From NCBI RefSeq assembly GCF_015453285.1, contig NZ_JADLZT010000006.1, forward strand, positions 1-64,000: 64,000 bases of DNA, in the 5' to 3' direction. The notes below the pieces were generated by a model. That model was given only the letters and a program-made list of their open reading frames with translations. It was not told where the DNA came from and made no database searches. Of this stretch, positions 8,900 to 17,665 are shown piece after piece (within the stretch, counting starts at the first letter, position 1; every line of letters starts with the position of its first letter). The stretch is from Lysobacter niastensis. Lineage in GTDB: Bacteria > Pseudomonadota > Gammaproteobacteria > Xanthomonadales > Xanthomonadaceae. The translations under genes were made by a program, and so were the position numbers.

Positions 8900-11425
8900 A
8901 TGCACGAGGACTTGGGTGACCTGCACCAGCGCACGCGGGCGGGTGCCATGGGACTGACGCGCTGGCTGGTGTCGGTTGCCCTGTTGGCCATGGCATCGCA
9001 GGCGATGGCGATGCGGCAGATCGACCCGGGCGAAGCGGTCAAGCTCGCCCCCGACGAAGGACTCGTCGTGCTGGCGGTGGAGGCCTCCGCGCCGATCAGC
9101 AGCGTCCATGTCGGCAACGTGGGCGGTGGCACGGCGGAAGTGCTGAACTACCTCAACGTCGGCCGCAGCCTGCGCATGTTCGCCACCAAGGCCGGCGAGT
9201 ACGAGTGGAAGCAGGTCAACGTGCTGGGCTGGTCGACGCGCACGCGCTTCGAGCTCGACGAGAAGCAGTACCGCTTCAAGGTGGAGGCGGGGAAGATCAA
9301 CTACGCGGGAGACCTGATCCTGCGCCCGACCAGCTGGACCACGCTGGCGGTCCACGTCGCCAATCACTCGCTGCCGGTGATCGACTGGCTGGAAACGCAG
9401 CATGCGGACTTATACCGGCAGCTGCCGTTCCAGTACGAAGGCCTGTATCCCGATCCGTTCCCGGACTACTACCGCACGGTGCGTGCCGGCAACACGCAGA
9501 CGCCGGAGCAGCTCAATGCCGGCAAGGAGCCACCGAAGCCCGGCACGCTGCCGATCCCCGCCGAAACGATGTGGAAGGCCGGGCGCATCATCGCGTTCAA
9601 CCTCAATCCCGGCGGCGACCTGCTCGCCGAAACCGAGCTCGAGGACAACGGCAAGTACGCGCTGGAACTGATCAACCTGGCCAAGGGCACCTCGCAGCGC
9701 CTGGCCCTGTCGAGCCGCCCGGCGTATTCGCTGATGTGGAAGGACAACTACGTGCTGATCGCCAACAACGGCAACGGCAACCACACCGTGTTCCACGTCG
9801 GTCCGCACGACGGCAGCAAGCACGAGATCGAGCGGCTGCCCATCGTCGGTTCGGGGCGCGTCGTCGACCTGCTGCCGAACGAGCCGGGTCTCATCCTGTT
9901 CGAAGGCTTCGACAGCCGCGGTGAACTCGCGGTGCATCGCATCGCACTGATCGGCGACAAGGACATCCGCGACTACGCATCCGCGAAGAGTCGCGACCGC
10001 CTCAATATCGGCGCCAGCAAGGACTTGCGCTGGTACGCCGACGGACACGGGCGCCTGCGCATGGCCATGGTGGTGCGCGACGGCACCCCGGTGCTGGTGC
10101 ACGGCCGCGATGGTGTGTTCACTGAGGTGTGGCGTCCCAAGGCCGAAGGCGGCTTCGACCCCGAAGGCCTGTCGTACGACGGCGACATCATCTACGGCCT
10201 GACCGACGACGACCGCGCGCAGCGCGACCTCGTCGCGCTGGATCCGGCCACGCGCAAGATCACCCGCACGCTGTTCTCCAAGCCCGGCGTCGACGTGCTG
10301 AGCATGGTCACCAACAACCGCCGCGAACCTGTCGCCGTGCGTTACTACCAGTCCGGGCGTCTGGTCACCGAGTATTTCGACAGTGCCAGCCAGCAGCAGG
10401 AGCAGGCCCTGCAGGCGGCGTTCCCCGAACGCACCGTCGCCGTCGTCGATCGCAGCCAGGACGACGGTCACCTGATCCTGTGGGTGGATGGCAGCGACCA
10501 TCCGCCGCAGCTGTTCCACTACGACGCGACGAAGAAGCGCGCCGAACTGCTGGAAGACTACGCGCCGTGGCTGTCGAAGCTGACCTTCGCCCCGGCGCAC
10601 GTCATCAAGACCAAGGGCAGCGATGGCCTGCCGATCGAAGCGTTCCTGACGCTGCCCGCCGGAAGCGGCAAGCGGCCGCTGGTGGTGTTCCCGCATGGCG
10701 GACCGATCGGCATCAGCGACGACCTGCACTTCAATCAGGACGTGCAGTTCCTCGCTTCGCAGGGTTACGCGGTGCTGCAGGTCAATTTCCGCGGCTCGGA
10801 TGGCTACGGCAAGGCGTTCCGCGAGGCCGGCCACGGCAACTACGGCCGCCTGATCGAGGACGACATCGACGCCGCCCTGCGCGCGGCGCTGGCCGAGTAT
10901 CCGCTCGACGAAAGCCGCATGTGCACGCTCGGCGCCAGCTACGGCGGCTACTCCGCGCTGGTGTCGGCGATCCGTTGGCCGGGCCGCTTCCGCTGCGCCG
11001 TGTCGATGTCGGGCGTCAGCGATCGCGTGCTGTTCTTCACCGCCAGCGACTGGGGTCGCGACGAACAGGTGCGTCCGCTGGCCGAACGCATGATGGGCAA
11101 CCCGCGCACCGACATGGCCGAGATGCAGGCGCGCTCGCCGCTGTACCACACCAAGGAACTGAAGGTGCCGGTGATGCTGGTGCACGGCCGCGACGACGTG
11201 CGCGTCGACTTCGAGCACACGCGCCGCCTGGTGCGCATGCTCAACCTGCAGGGCGATCCGCCGGTGGTGCTGGCTTTCCCCAACATGGGCCACGGTTTCG
11301 ACGATCCAACGGCGATCGACATCGCGTGGACAGGCATCGCCGGCTTCCTCAAGGAACATCTGGGTGCAACGAATGCCGTGACGGCGTCGGGTAGCGCGCC
11401 GGCCACAACGCAGACCACCCACTGA
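8900..11425 (+). CDS. Exported S9-family prolyl oligopeptidase-like protein
   Basis: An 841-residue S9 peptidase. The N-terminal 550 residues look like a beta-propeller and the C-terminal 250 are an alpha/beta hydrolase. The triad is S680 in GASYGGY, an Asp in GRDD (765-766) and H798 in NMGHGFDD. The 8900 ATG has GGGGGA close by. An internal ATG at 8948 would place the hydrophobic signal segment (MGLTRWLVSVALLAMASQAMA region) at the very N-terminus, so the true start is open. It hydrolyses peptides, probably in the periplasm. Confidence 0.92.
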   Translation: MHEDLGDLHQRTRAGAMGLTRWLVSVALLAMASQAMAMRQIDPGEAVKLAPDEGLVVLAVEASAPISSVHVGNVGGGTAEVLNYLNVGRSLRMFATKAGEYEWKQVNVLGWSTRTRFELDEKQYRFKVEAGKINYAGDLILRPTSWTTLAVHVANHSLPVIDWLETQHADLYRQLPFQYEGLYPDPFPDYYRTVRAGNTQTPEQLNAGKEPPKPGTLPIPAETMWKAGRIIAFNLNPGGDLLAETELEDNGKYALELINLAKGTSQRLALSSRPAYSLMWKDNYVLIANNGNGNHTVFHVGPHDGSKHEIERLPIVGSGRVVDLLPNEPGLILFEGFDSRGELAVHRIALIGDKDIRDYASAKSRDRLNIGASKDLRWYADGHGRLRMAMVVRDGTPVLVHGRDGVFTEVWRPKAEGGFDPEGLSYDGDIIYGLTDDDRAQRDLVALDPATRKITRTLFSKPGVDVLSMVTNNRREPVAVRYYQSGRLVTEYFDSASQQQEQALQAAFPERTVAVVDRSQDDGHLILWVDGSDHPPQLFHYDATKKRAELLEDYAPWLSKLTFAPAHVIKTKGSDGLPIEAFLTLPAGSGKRPLVVFPHGGPIGISDDLHFNQDVQFLASQGYAVLQVNFRGSDGYGKAFREAGHGNYGRLIEDDIDAALRAALAEYPLDESRMCTLGASYGGYSALVSAIRWPGRFRCAVSMSGVSDRVLFFTASDWGRDEQVRPLAERMMGNPRTDMAEMQARSPLYHTKELKVPVMLVHGRDDVRVDFEHTRRLVRMLNLQGDPPVVLAFPNMGHGFDDPTAIDIAWTGIAGFLKEHLGATNAVTASGSAPATTQTTH

Positions 11426-11435
11426 TTGATGGGGA

Positions 11436-11469
11436 CACTCCGGGACGGTCTCGCCCTCGTCCCGGAGTG
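11436..11469 (+). terminator. Terminator-like hairpin after S9 peptidase gene
   Basis: A 12-bp perfect stem (CACTCCGGGACG / CGTCCCGGAGTG) with a 10-nt loop, starting 11 nt after the stop codon. No T-tract is seen. Confidence 0.65.
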
Positions 11470-11546
11470 CAGGCATCACTCGCCCGTGACGCGGGCGATA
11501 CGCCACGGCTGCTACAACCCGCTGCTCGTCATCACAGGAGCAACGG

Positions 11547-11975
11547 ATGGAAACCCAGGAACTGCATCGCGGCCGCCTCATCGACCACATCCAGCTGGTC
11601 GTGCGTGATCTGCCCGCCAGTCAGGCGTTCTACACGGCCGTGTTCGATGCGCTGAAGGTGCCGATTGCCGGCACCGGCGACGACTACTTCTGGGCGGACG
11701 AGCTGTTCGTCTCCACCGCCGACAGCGAGGCCGCGCAGGGCGAGCTGACCGGGCGTCACCACATCGCGTTCCAGGCACAGGACCGCGCCATGGTCGATGC
11801 GTTTCACAAGGCGGCGCTGGCCGCCGGCGGCCGCGACAACGGCGCCCCGGGCGAGCGTGCGTACCATCCCGGCTATTACGGCGCCTTCGTGCTCGATCCA
11901 GACGGCAACAACATCGAAGCGGTCCATCACGGCGAGGCCAGGCGCAGCGCGCCATCGGTGAAGGTCACCTTCTGA
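11547..11975 (+). CDS. VOC-superfamily (glyoxalase/dioxygenase fold) protein
   Basis: A 142-residue single VOC module: LIDHIQLVVRDLPASQAFY at the start, HHIAFQAQD in the middle and GYYGAFVLDPDGNNIEAV near the end. This is the pattern of small cytoplasmic VOC proteins that bind a divalent metal through H14, a mid-domain His and the C-terminal Glu. The substrate is unknown. ACAGGAGCAACGG precedes the ATG. It lies just upstream of a DGPF gene that has its own promoter, so the two are probably separate transcripts. Confidence 0.85.
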   Translation: METQELHRGRLIDHIQLVVRDLPASQAFYTAVFDALKVPIAGTGDDYFWADELFVSTADSEAAQGELTGRHHIAFQAQDRAMVDAFHKAALAAGGRDNGAPGERAYHPGYYGAFVLDPDGNNIEAVHHGEARRSAPSVKVTF

Positions 11976-11994
11976 AGAAATGTTTTGCCGGAGA

Positions 11995-12021
11995 TGTCGA
12001 TCCGGCGCCTCACCAATCGTC
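11995..12021 (+). promoter_or_regulatory. Candidate ECF sigma-factor promoter (copy 1)
   Basis: TGTCGA (11995-12000), a 17-nt spacer and CGTC (12018-12021). The same elements and spacing occur upstream of the YceI gene and the second DGPF gene, and the first 10 spacer bases match those of copy 2. The start codon of the DGPF gene lies about 75 nt beyond the expected transcription start. Confidence 0.65.
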
Positions 12022-12102
12022 GTCATGACAGGAGCGCGGTTTCCGTCGTCCGGATACCCCCGGTCAGCCGCGCGCCGTCACCCCAACAACAGAGGACTCA
12101 CC

Positions 12103-12501
12103 ATGCGCTTTCTTTCCATGATCCGCGTCGAAGAGAACACCGGCCAGGTTCCCAGCGAACGGCTGATGACCGAGATGGGCCAGTTGATCGACGAGATGAC
12201 GAAGTCCGGCGTCCTGCTCGACACCGCCGGGTTGCGACCGACCTCCGAAGGGGCCCGTGTGCGCCTGCGCAACGGCAAGCTGTCGACGGTCGACGGCCCG
12301 TTCACCGAAGCCAAGGAAGTCATCGGCGGCTTTGCCCTGCTCGAGGCCGCGTCGCTGGAAGAGGCGCTCGAGCACACCCGGCGTTTCCTCGCCATCCACG
12401 GCGATGAGTGGAACCTCGAGTGCGAGGTGCGTCCGCTCGAAGAGCCTGGCGACATGCAGAACTGCGCAGCCCAGGCCAAGGACGCCCACAACTACGCCTG
12501 A
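12103..12501 (+). CDS. YciI-like DGPF-domain protein
   Basis: A 132-residue protein of the YciI/DGPF family (ferredoxin-like alpha/beta fold). The signature VDGPFTEAKEVIGGF holds D64-G-P-F67. The start at 12103 follows AGAGGACTCACC; the longer open frame from 11980 lacks a good signal and would run through the promoter. DGPF proteins are the classic partners of ECF42 sigma factors. The upstream TGTCGA-17-CGTC promoter supports control by such a factor, perhaps the one at 63 kb. The biochemical function is not established for the family. Confidence 0.85.
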   Translation: MRFLSMIRVEENTGQVPSERLMTEMGQLIDEMTKSGVLLDTAGLRPTSEGARVRLRNGKLSTVDGPFTEAKEVIGGFALLEAASLEEALEHTRRFLAIHGDEWNLECEVRPLEEPGDMQNCAAQAKDAHNYA

Positions 12502-12511
12502 AGCCTGACGC

Positions 12512-12535
12512 ACGGAGCCCGTTGGCGGGCTCCGT
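12512..12535. terminator. Bidirectional terminator between DGPF and dehydrogenase genes
   Basis: A 10-bp perfect stem (ACGGAGCCCG / CGGGCTCCGT) with loop TTGG, placed between the stops of two converging genes (12501 and 12539). Confidence 0.75.
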
Positions 12536-12538
12536 CGT

Positions 12539-13546
12539 TCACGCGTCCAGCACGATCCGGTAGCGCGCCTTGCCGGCGCGCAGGTGGTCGAGCGCGTCGT
12601 TCACGCGGTTCATCGGGAAGTGCTCGGTCTGCGGCGCGATGCCGTGTCGCGCAGCGAAGCCGAGCATCGCGTCGATGGTGCCGCGCGATCCTGTCGGCGA
12701 GCCCGATATGCTGCGCTGGCCCATGATCAGCGAGAACGCCACCACCGGGATCGGCTCCAGTACCGCGCCGACCACGTGCAGCTTGCCGCCCGGTGCGAGC
12801 GCGCCGACCACGCCGTCCCAGTCCAGCGGCACGTTGACGGTGTCGATGATCAGGTCGAACGTGCCGGCCAGTTGCTTGAGCGCGGCGCTGTCGCGACTCG
12901 ATACCACATGGTGCGCGCCGAACGCGCGCGCTTCCTCGGCCTTGGAGTCGCTGCTGGTGAACGCCGTCACCTCGCAGCCCCAGGCGCGGCAGAACTTCAG
13001 CGCCATGTGGCCCAGCCCGCCGATGCCGATCACGCCGACGCGGCTGGTCGGGCGGATGCCGAGGATTTCCAGCGGTGCGTACACCGTGGTGCCGCCGCAC
13101 AGCAGCGGTCCGGCTTCGGAGTAGGGCAGAGCGTCCGGAATAGGGGCTGCCCACACCCAATGGCAGCGCACCTTGTCGGCAAACGCACCGTGACGCCCGG
13201 CGATCGTGCCGATCACTTCGCTGCACAGGTGCTGGCGCCCGGCGAGGCATTGATCGCAATGCAGGCAGCTCGACGCATTCCAGCCGATGCCGACGCGCTG
13301 GCCGACCTTGAGTCCCTTGGCCTGCGGCCCCAGCGCCACGACGCGCCCGATGCCCTCGTGCCCCGGCACGAACGGATACGTCGTCATGCCCCAGTCGTTG
13401 TCGAGCATCGACAGGTCCGAATGGCAGATGCCGCAATGCTCGATGGCGATCTCCACATCCTCGGCGCCGAGCGGCCCCGGGTCGTATTCGAACGGTTCCA
13501 GCTTCCCACCCGCGGCCTTCGCCGCCCACGCCTTGATCGTCGCCAT
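12539..13546 (-). CDS. Zinc-dependent alcohol dehydrogenase (CAD/YahK-like)
   Basis: A 335-residue medium-chain dehydrogenase. The catalytic zinc region is CGICHSDLSMLDND near residue 38 and GHEGIGRV near residue 63. The structural-zinc cysteines follow in SSCLHCDQCLAGRQHLC. The NAD(P)-binding loop is GIGGLGHMALKF. This subgroup reduces aldehydes with NADPH (cinnamyl-alcohol-dehydrogenase/YahK type). The start at 13546 has GGAG 9 nt upstream; the open frame continues further upstream but without dehydrogenase sequence. It converges on the DGPF gene. Confidence 0.92.
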   Translation of the reverse strand: MATIKAWAAKAAGGKLEPFEYDPGPLGAEDVEIAIEHCGICHSDLSMLDNDWGMTTYPFVPGHEGIGRVVALGPQAKGLKVGQRVGIGWNASSCLHCDQCLAGRQHLCSEVIGTIAGRHGAFADKVRCHWVWAAPIPDALPYSEAGPLLCGGTTVYAPLEILGIRPTSRVGVIGIGGLGHMALKFCRAWGCEVTAFTSSDSKAEEARAFGAHHVVSSRDSAALKQLAGTFDLIIDTVNVPLDWDGVVGALAPGGKLHVVGAVLEPIPVVAFSLIMGQRSISGSPTGSRGTIDAMLGFAARHGIAPQTEHFPMNRVNDALDHLRAGKARYRIVLDA

Positions 13547-14051
13547 CGCTCGCACTCCGGGCAGAGGGGACGATGCTACGGATGGGGCGTTTGGTTGTTG
13601 TGATTGCTGGACGATCCGACGTGCGCGCGTCGGATTTATGAATTTCTCCTTCGAACGATGCGCCGAGACCGGCGACAGAATGTCTCCCCGAAGATGCCAT
13701 CTTGCGCTGATGCAGACCCGCGACCAGGTGCGATTGCGCAGCGTCTGATCGAGTCGCGTGCCGCTTCCGATGACGACGAAGCGCCCCTGCCGTCGCAATG
13801 CTTCGAGCGCCTGGCCGGGGATCTCGACGGCGTCGTCGGTGCCGCGCATTGGTTGGCCGAGCGGGGCAAATAATGACGCTGTGCAGGGCAGTTAGTGACA
13901 CTCCGTGGCGACCTTGTGACGCTCCTTCACGTGCGTGATAACCGCTCGTCCGAAGCATGCGCTGATCGCGAAAATCACGTTTGCCTATCGGGCTTGCAAG
14001 GGCTATATCTCCGCCCCGGGCGGCTGTCTCCGCCGCCGGACAGGGGGCGTT
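13547..14051. other. Gene-poor stretch, no recognised gene
   Basis: About 500 bp between the dehydrogenase and a small membrane-protein gene. Part of it (around 13600-13700) is visibly less GC-rich than its surroundings. Overlapping open frames of up to about 90 codons exist on both strands, but none has a family pattern, a good ribosome-binding site or an exclusive coding signal. It could be a degraded gene or acquired remnant. I see no insertion-sequence ends that I would defend. Confidence 0.5.
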
Positions 14052-14225
14052 ATGAGCTACACCAAGATCGGGCTGGTGTTTTTCTTCATGTACGTGGTTT
14101 TGTCGGTGGTGCAGCGCATGCTTGAAGGTGCGGAGCTGTCCACCACCATCGCGTTGTCGACCGTGTTGATCGGCATGATGGCGACCGTGATGTTCGTCGG
14201 CGTGGTTCGCGTGGTGGGGAAGTGA
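14052..14225 (+). CDS. Small two-helix membrane protein
   Basis: A 57-residue protein with two hydrophobic stretches (about 7-20 and 33-53) separated by the polar linker QRMLEGAELSTT. It is probably a small inner-membrane protein. The start at 14052 is chosen for the GGGGGCG upstream; the longer open frame adds a basic, poorly protein-like extension. No family is recognised and the function is unknown. Confidence 0.55.
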   Translation: MSYTKIGLVFFFMYVVLSVVQRMLEGAELSTTIALSTVLIGMMATVMFVGVVRVVGK

Positions 14226-14251
14226 TCCCGGGGATCACGGACGGCTGATCG

Positions 14252-14731
14252 CTACTCAGGCGACGGCGCACCACGCGGCCGCTGCGCCAGCCAGCGGTCC
14301 AGCTGGCTGGCGAAGTTCTGGCTGTCTCGGGCGTGGAAGGCGGACGGTCCGCCGGTCTGCACGCCGGCGCCTCGCAGTTCTTCCATGAAGTTTCGGATCG
14401 ACAGGCGCTCGGCGATGTTGTCGGCGGTGTAGCGCTCGCCGCGCGGGTGCAGCGCGACCGCGCCTCTTTCCAGTACACGTGCCGCGAGCGGGATGTCCTG
14501 CGTGACCACGAGGTCGCCGGGATGGACGCGCTCGACGATGGCGGTGTCGGCCACATCGTATCCGCCGGCCACCTGCAGCGACCGGATGAAGCGCGAGGGT
14601 GGCGTGCGCAGCCACTGGTTGGCGACCAGCGTGACCTGCACGCGGGCGCGTTCAGCTGCGCGAAACAGGATTTCCTTGATCACGCCGGGGCAGGCGTCGG
14701 CGTCAACCCAGATCTGGGTCGGCTCGCTCAC
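14252..14731 (-). CDS. yaiI: YaiI/YqxD family protein (UPF0178)
   Basis: A 159-residue UPF0178 protein. The N-terminal [16 protein letters not shown] is the family hallmark. Further matches are [29 protein letters not shown] and the C-terminal [14 protein letters not shown]. The fold is PIN/NYN-like, suggesting nucleic-acid cleavage, but the role is undefined. It starts with GTG at 14731 in a GTGA overlap with the stop of the upstream 49-codon gene, so the two are translationally coupled. Confidence 0.85.
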   Translation of the reverse strand: MSEPTQIWVDADACPGVIKEILFRAAERARVQVTLVANQWLRTPPSRFIRSLQVAGGYDVADTAIVERVHPGDLVVTQDIPLAARVLERGAVALHPRGERYTADNIAERLSIRNFMEELRGAGVQTGGPSAFHARDSQNFASQLDRWLAQRPRGAPSPE

Positions 14732-14877
14732 CTGCGCGAGGGGTCGTCTTCGCCGCCAGGTGCCGGCGGGTTGGCACTGTCCTTGGTGCGCTGCTTCTTG
14801 GCTTGCTTCTCGTCCTGCTTCTTTTTCTTGGCGAGTTCGCGCTGCTTTTTCTCGAAGGAGTAGTTGGGCTTGGCCAT
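14728..14877 (-). CDS. Small Lys-rich protein coupled to yaiI
   Basis: A 49-residue, strongly charged protein beginning [20 protein letters not shown]. Many proteobacteria carry short proteins with this N-terminus annotated only as hypothetical. Nearly half the residues are Lys, Arg, Glu, Asp or Gln, predicting one charged helix and a disordered PAPGGEDD tail, perhaps RNA- or ribosome-associated (inference). Its stop overlaps the GTG start of yaiI by 4 nt. The start at 14877 is preferred over the longer frame because of the conserved N-terminus. Confidence 0.7.
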   Translation of the reverse strand: MAKPNYSFEKKQRELAKKKKQDEKQAKKQRTKDSANPPAPGGEDDPSRR

Positions 14878-15035
14878 GGGCGATCTCGTTGGGAAGGTCC
14901 CAGTGTACCGGTTGCGCGCGGTGGCGACGTTGCCCGGTCGGTGGAGGCCCCTGCCCGAACCGGGTGAGCCCGGTGTGAAGCCGGCATCGCCGTTCACGCG
15001 CAGAATGGGCCCCTACCGGCATTGAGGAGGGACCG

Positions 15036-15314
15036 ATGACCACGCCAACCGACGACACGGCCGTCCTTCAGGCGCTGCTCGACCGGCTCGTGAAGGTCAG
15101 GCTGCCAAGGGCGATGGAGCTGCGGCAGCGCGTCTTCGCGGGCGAGCGGCTGAGCGATACCGACATCGCTTTCCTGAAGGAAGCCCTGGAGGACGCACAG
15201 CAGGGCCAGCATTTCGTCGCGCGCAACCCGCAGTTCCACAAGGTGGGAATCCAGCTGGTGCAGCTGTACGACGAGATCATCCAGAAGGCGACGGAAAACG
15301 AACAGGGCGCGTGA
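15036..15314 (+). CDS. Small helical protein of unknown function
   Basis: A 92-residue soluble, mostly helical protein (for example [23 protein letters not shown] and [15 protein letters not shown]). I recognise no named domain. GGAGGGACC precedes the ATG. It stands alone, followed at once by a hairpin overlapping its stop codon. There is no signal peptide or membrane segment. Confidence 0.65.
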   Translation: MTTPTDDTAVLQALLDRLVKVRLPRAMELRQRVFAGERLSDTDIAFLKEALEDAQQGQHFVARNPQFHKVGIQLVQLYDEIIQKATENEQGA

Positions 15315-15326
15315 TGCGCCCTGTTC
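15300..15326 (+). terminator. Terminator hairpin overlapping a stop codon
   Basis: An 11-bp perfect stem (GAACAGGGCGC / GCGCCCTGTTC) with loop GTGAT. The loop holds part of the TGA stop of the upstream gene. It also lies downstream of the converging peroxiredoxin gene. Confidence 0.7.
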
Positions 15327-15367
15327 TGTAGGCTGCTCCGGACACAACGCCCGGACCGTGAGGCGGC

Positions 15368-15913
15368 TTACTTCTTCAACGCCTGCACCGCATCCAGCGT
15401 TTCCTTGACGTGCTGGCCCGGGTTGAGGTCCGAGTGGACGTGCACGATCGTGCCGTTCTTCGCGATCACGTAGGACGTGCGGTTGGACCATTCCGGCTTC
15501 TTGTCGAGGATGGCGTCGTACTGCTTGGCGATCTTCGCGCCCGGGTCGGCGGCGACCGGGAACTTGCCCGCGCAGTGCTCGGTTTCCTTGGAGAAGTCGG
15601 CCAGCTCATTGATGTTGCCGGCGGTCACGCCGATCACGCTGGCGCCGCTGGCTTTGAACTGGTCGATGGCCTTGGAGAACATGCCGGCTTCCAGGTTGCA
15701 GCCGGGCGTGTGCGCAGCCGGGAAGAAGTACACGACCACCGGGCCCTTCTTCAGCGCGTCGGCGAGCTTGAAGGTGAAGGGCTGACCGGCGAGGTAGGCC
15801 TGCGCGCTGAACTCCGGCGCCTTGGTTCCTTCCTTCAGTGCGGCCAGCGACGGCGCGACGAACGCGACGGTGCCGATGAGGCCGAGGGCGGCGGTCTTGA
15901 GCAGGGGATTCAT
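15368..15913 (-). CDS. Exported peroxiredoxin (Bcp/AhpC-TSA type)
   Basis: A 181-residue thioredoxin-fold peroxidase with a signal peptide (MNPLLKTAALGLIG start, cleavage near PSLA-A, residue 24). The peroxidatic cysteine is in FFPAAHTPGCNLEAG, the TPGC motif of Bcp/PrxQ enzymes. A second cysteine in TEHCAGKF is a possible resolving residue. It reduces peroxides, here in the periplasm. GGAG lies upstream of the start at 15913. It is transcribed alone between two hypothetical genes. Confidence 0.88.
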   Translation of the reverse strand: MNPLLKTAALGLIGTVAFVAPSLAALKEGTKAPEFSAQAYLAGQPFTFKLADALKKGPVVVYFFPAAHTPGCNLEAGMFSKAIDQFKASGASVIGVTAGNINELADFSKETEHCAGKFPVAADPGAKIAKQYDAILDKKPEWSNRTSYVIAKNGTIVHVHSDLNPGQHVKETLDAVQALKK

Positions 15914-16015
15914 GAGGACTCCGGATTGGGTTCGGGACGGCGCAGAGGGTACACCGCCGGCCGTGGGTTGGCGCTGCCGACGGTGTGATGACGGCCCCAT
16001 CGCGACAGCCATCCT

Positions 16016-16813
16016 TCAGTCGCGGCAGCCCACCTGTGCGCGCATGGCAGGGAGCTGTTCCGGCGGGACTTTCGCCATCACCTCGGGCGGCATTTGCGCT
16101 TCCTCCTCGCGGACGATGCGGTAGCTGCCATCCGCTTGCCTCAGCCAGACCACATAGCCGCAATAGAACGCGGCGTTGGCGTAGCCGGCGCTGTAATCGG
16201 CCGCAGCGTAGCGTCCTGGCGTGGGCGCGTTGGGCGGATTGTCGTACCACGTCACGCGCACCACCTGGCGTCGCTCGGGCCGACCCGAGGCCGCATTGAA
16301 CGCGGCACGGGCGTCGCGCCATGAGGCTTCGGTGAACATCCCGGCGCTGCTCTCGCTGAACATCGCAAGGGCAGACTCGAACGACCCTTCATCCTTGGCG
16401 GTGAGGTAGTGCAGCGTCTGTGTGCGGATGCCGGCTTCGTCCTCGGCCGTGGGCGGTGTCGCCGGGGCCGGTGGCGGCGGCGAAAGCCGGGAGGCCGTGA
16501 TCGCGGTGCCACAGCGCACTTCCTGCATGAAGCGCACCGAAGCGTGCGACACGCCGGATGGCTTCGTACCCGCCAGCGGCGCATTGGACTCGAAGCGGTA
16601 GCGGCCGAGCTGCACAGGCAAAGCACCGCACAGCTCCGTCGCCGCAGGTCCCAGGCGCTGCTGCGCAAGGTCCGGGTCGGTCACGCCGGCCAGTTCGACG
16701 CTCAATTCGAACCTCCCATCGCCCACTGGCTTGACCTCGACCTGCGCGGAATCGCCGGCGGTGGCGCGCATGGCGAATGCGGCAACGATCAGTGCAACTG
16801 CGGAACTGCGCAT
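16016..16813 (-). CDS. Exported DUF4019-type protein
   Basis: A 265-residue exported protein: signal segment in residues 1-19 (SSAVALIVAAFAMRATAG). It has a first domain of about 90 residues ending at MQEVRCGTA, a proline-rich linker PPPPAPATPP, and a C-terminal domain with the DUF4019 pattern (SWRDARAAFNAASGRPERR, then VRVTWYDNPP and YRIVREEE). The function is unknown. Start 16813 places the signal peptide at the N-terminus; the longer frame is unlikely. Confidence 0.7.
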   Translation of the reverse strand: MRSSAVALIVAAFAMRATAGDSAQVEVKPVGDGRFELSVELAGVTDPDLAQQRLGPAATELCGALPVQLGRYRFESNAPLAGTKPSGVSHASVRFMQEVRCGTAITASRLSPPPPAPATPPTAEDEAGIRTQTLHYLTAKDEGSFESALAMFSESSAGMFTEASWRDARAAFNAASGRPERRQVVRVTWYDNPPNAPTPGRYAAADYSAGYANAAFYCGYVVWLRQADGSYRIVREEEAQMPPEVMAKVPPEQLPAMRAQVGCRD

Positions 16814-16931
16814 GTCCGTGGTTCCCCCGTGTCCCCGTGCGCACGATACGCGAGCCGGAAATCGCCCGCAGCCATGCCCGGACACGGCCTCGGCCATGCC
16901 CGGGCGGTCGTCATCCGTTTCCGGGGCGATG

Positions 16932-17444
16932 CTATTTCTGTACGACCACGTACCCGTACATGCCGCCGGTGAAGTGCGGGACGATGCCGCAGATCACCAG
17001 GAACGTGCCCGGATCGTCGAAACGCACGGCTTCGATACGGTCGATGGGCTGCAGCGTCGGGTCGAGGCCGCGATAGATGCGACCGTTCGGGTCGTTGATG
17101 ATCGGCACCGGCGGATTGGGCACCGGACCGGTGGTCGAGACGGGATTCGAGATGTCGATGTCCCCGGGCTCGATGCCGTCTTCATAGACGGCGATGTTGT
17201 GCAAGCCGGAGATGATGAAGTTCACCGTGCCGCCGGCCTTGATCTTCACCACGTTCGGCGTGACCAGATGGTCGTTGTTGAGCCGGGTGTTGGACGAGTT
17301 GGGGAAGCGATCCAGCGGCGGCGAGCTCATCCAGGCGCCGAAGGTGACGGTGGCGGTCTCGTGGGGATTTTCGGCGGAGGCCGGAAGGGCCGTCAGTCCC
17401 AGGGAGAGGACAGCGGCCACCAGCGGGAAGCGGAATCGATTCAT
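16932..17444 (-). CDS. Exported cupredoxin-like protein
   Basis: A 170-residue protein with a signal peptide (residues 1-24, PASA-E) and one cupredoxin domain. Candidate type-1 copper ligands are His in SGLHNIAVY, Cys in FLVICGIVPHF, the following His, and Met in TGGMYGYVVV. It is probably a periplasmic electron carrier or copper-binding protein. CGGAG precedes the ATG. It is followed downstream by the DUF4019 gene on the same strand with a 118-nt gap. Confidence 0.85.
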   Translation of the reverse strand: MNRFRFPLVAAVLSLGLTALPASAENPHETATVTFGAWMSSPPLDRFPNSSNTRLNNDHLVTPNVVKIKAGGTVNFIISGLHNIAVYEDGIEPGDIDISNPVSTTGPVPNPPVPIINDPNGRIYRGLDPTLQPIDRIEAVRFDDPGTFLVICGIVPHFTGGMYGYVVVQK

Positions 17445-17581
17445 GGCGCAGCTCCGTGTTGTGATGCAGCCCGCAAGGCGAGCGCACACTTCACAACGCG
17501 GAGGCTTGTCAGGCGCCGGTCAGGAAAATCGTGACCCCGATGGGTCATCGTGCCCCTGTCGGGTGATCGGGTGCGCGACAT

Positions 17582-17645
17582 GTCATCCCCGCGAAAGCGG
17601 GATCCACGGTTCGGGCGATGGATGCCCGCCTGCGTGGGGATGACG
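17582..17645. repeat. REP-like palindromic element
   Basis: An imperfect long inverted repeat: outer arms GTCATCCCCGCGAAAGCGGG and a complementary GCCCGCCTGCGTGGGGATGAC. This is the pattern of dispersed intergenic palindromes common in Xanthomonadaceae and other proteobacteria. It lies between the cupredoxin and DUF1428 genes. Confidence 0.75.
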
Positions 17646-17665
17646 GACTACCGGGTTGGACAGGC

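Noticed and set aside
9410..11590. A 726-codon open frame antisense to the S9 peptidase gene
   Set aside because: Shadow of a GC-rich gene with clear catalytic motifs on the other strand; no protein-like features.
14222..14238. Palindrome GTGATCCC-G-GGGATCAC at the end of the small membrane-protein gene
   Set aside because: The one-base centre leaves little loop and there is no T-tract; too weak to call a terminator.
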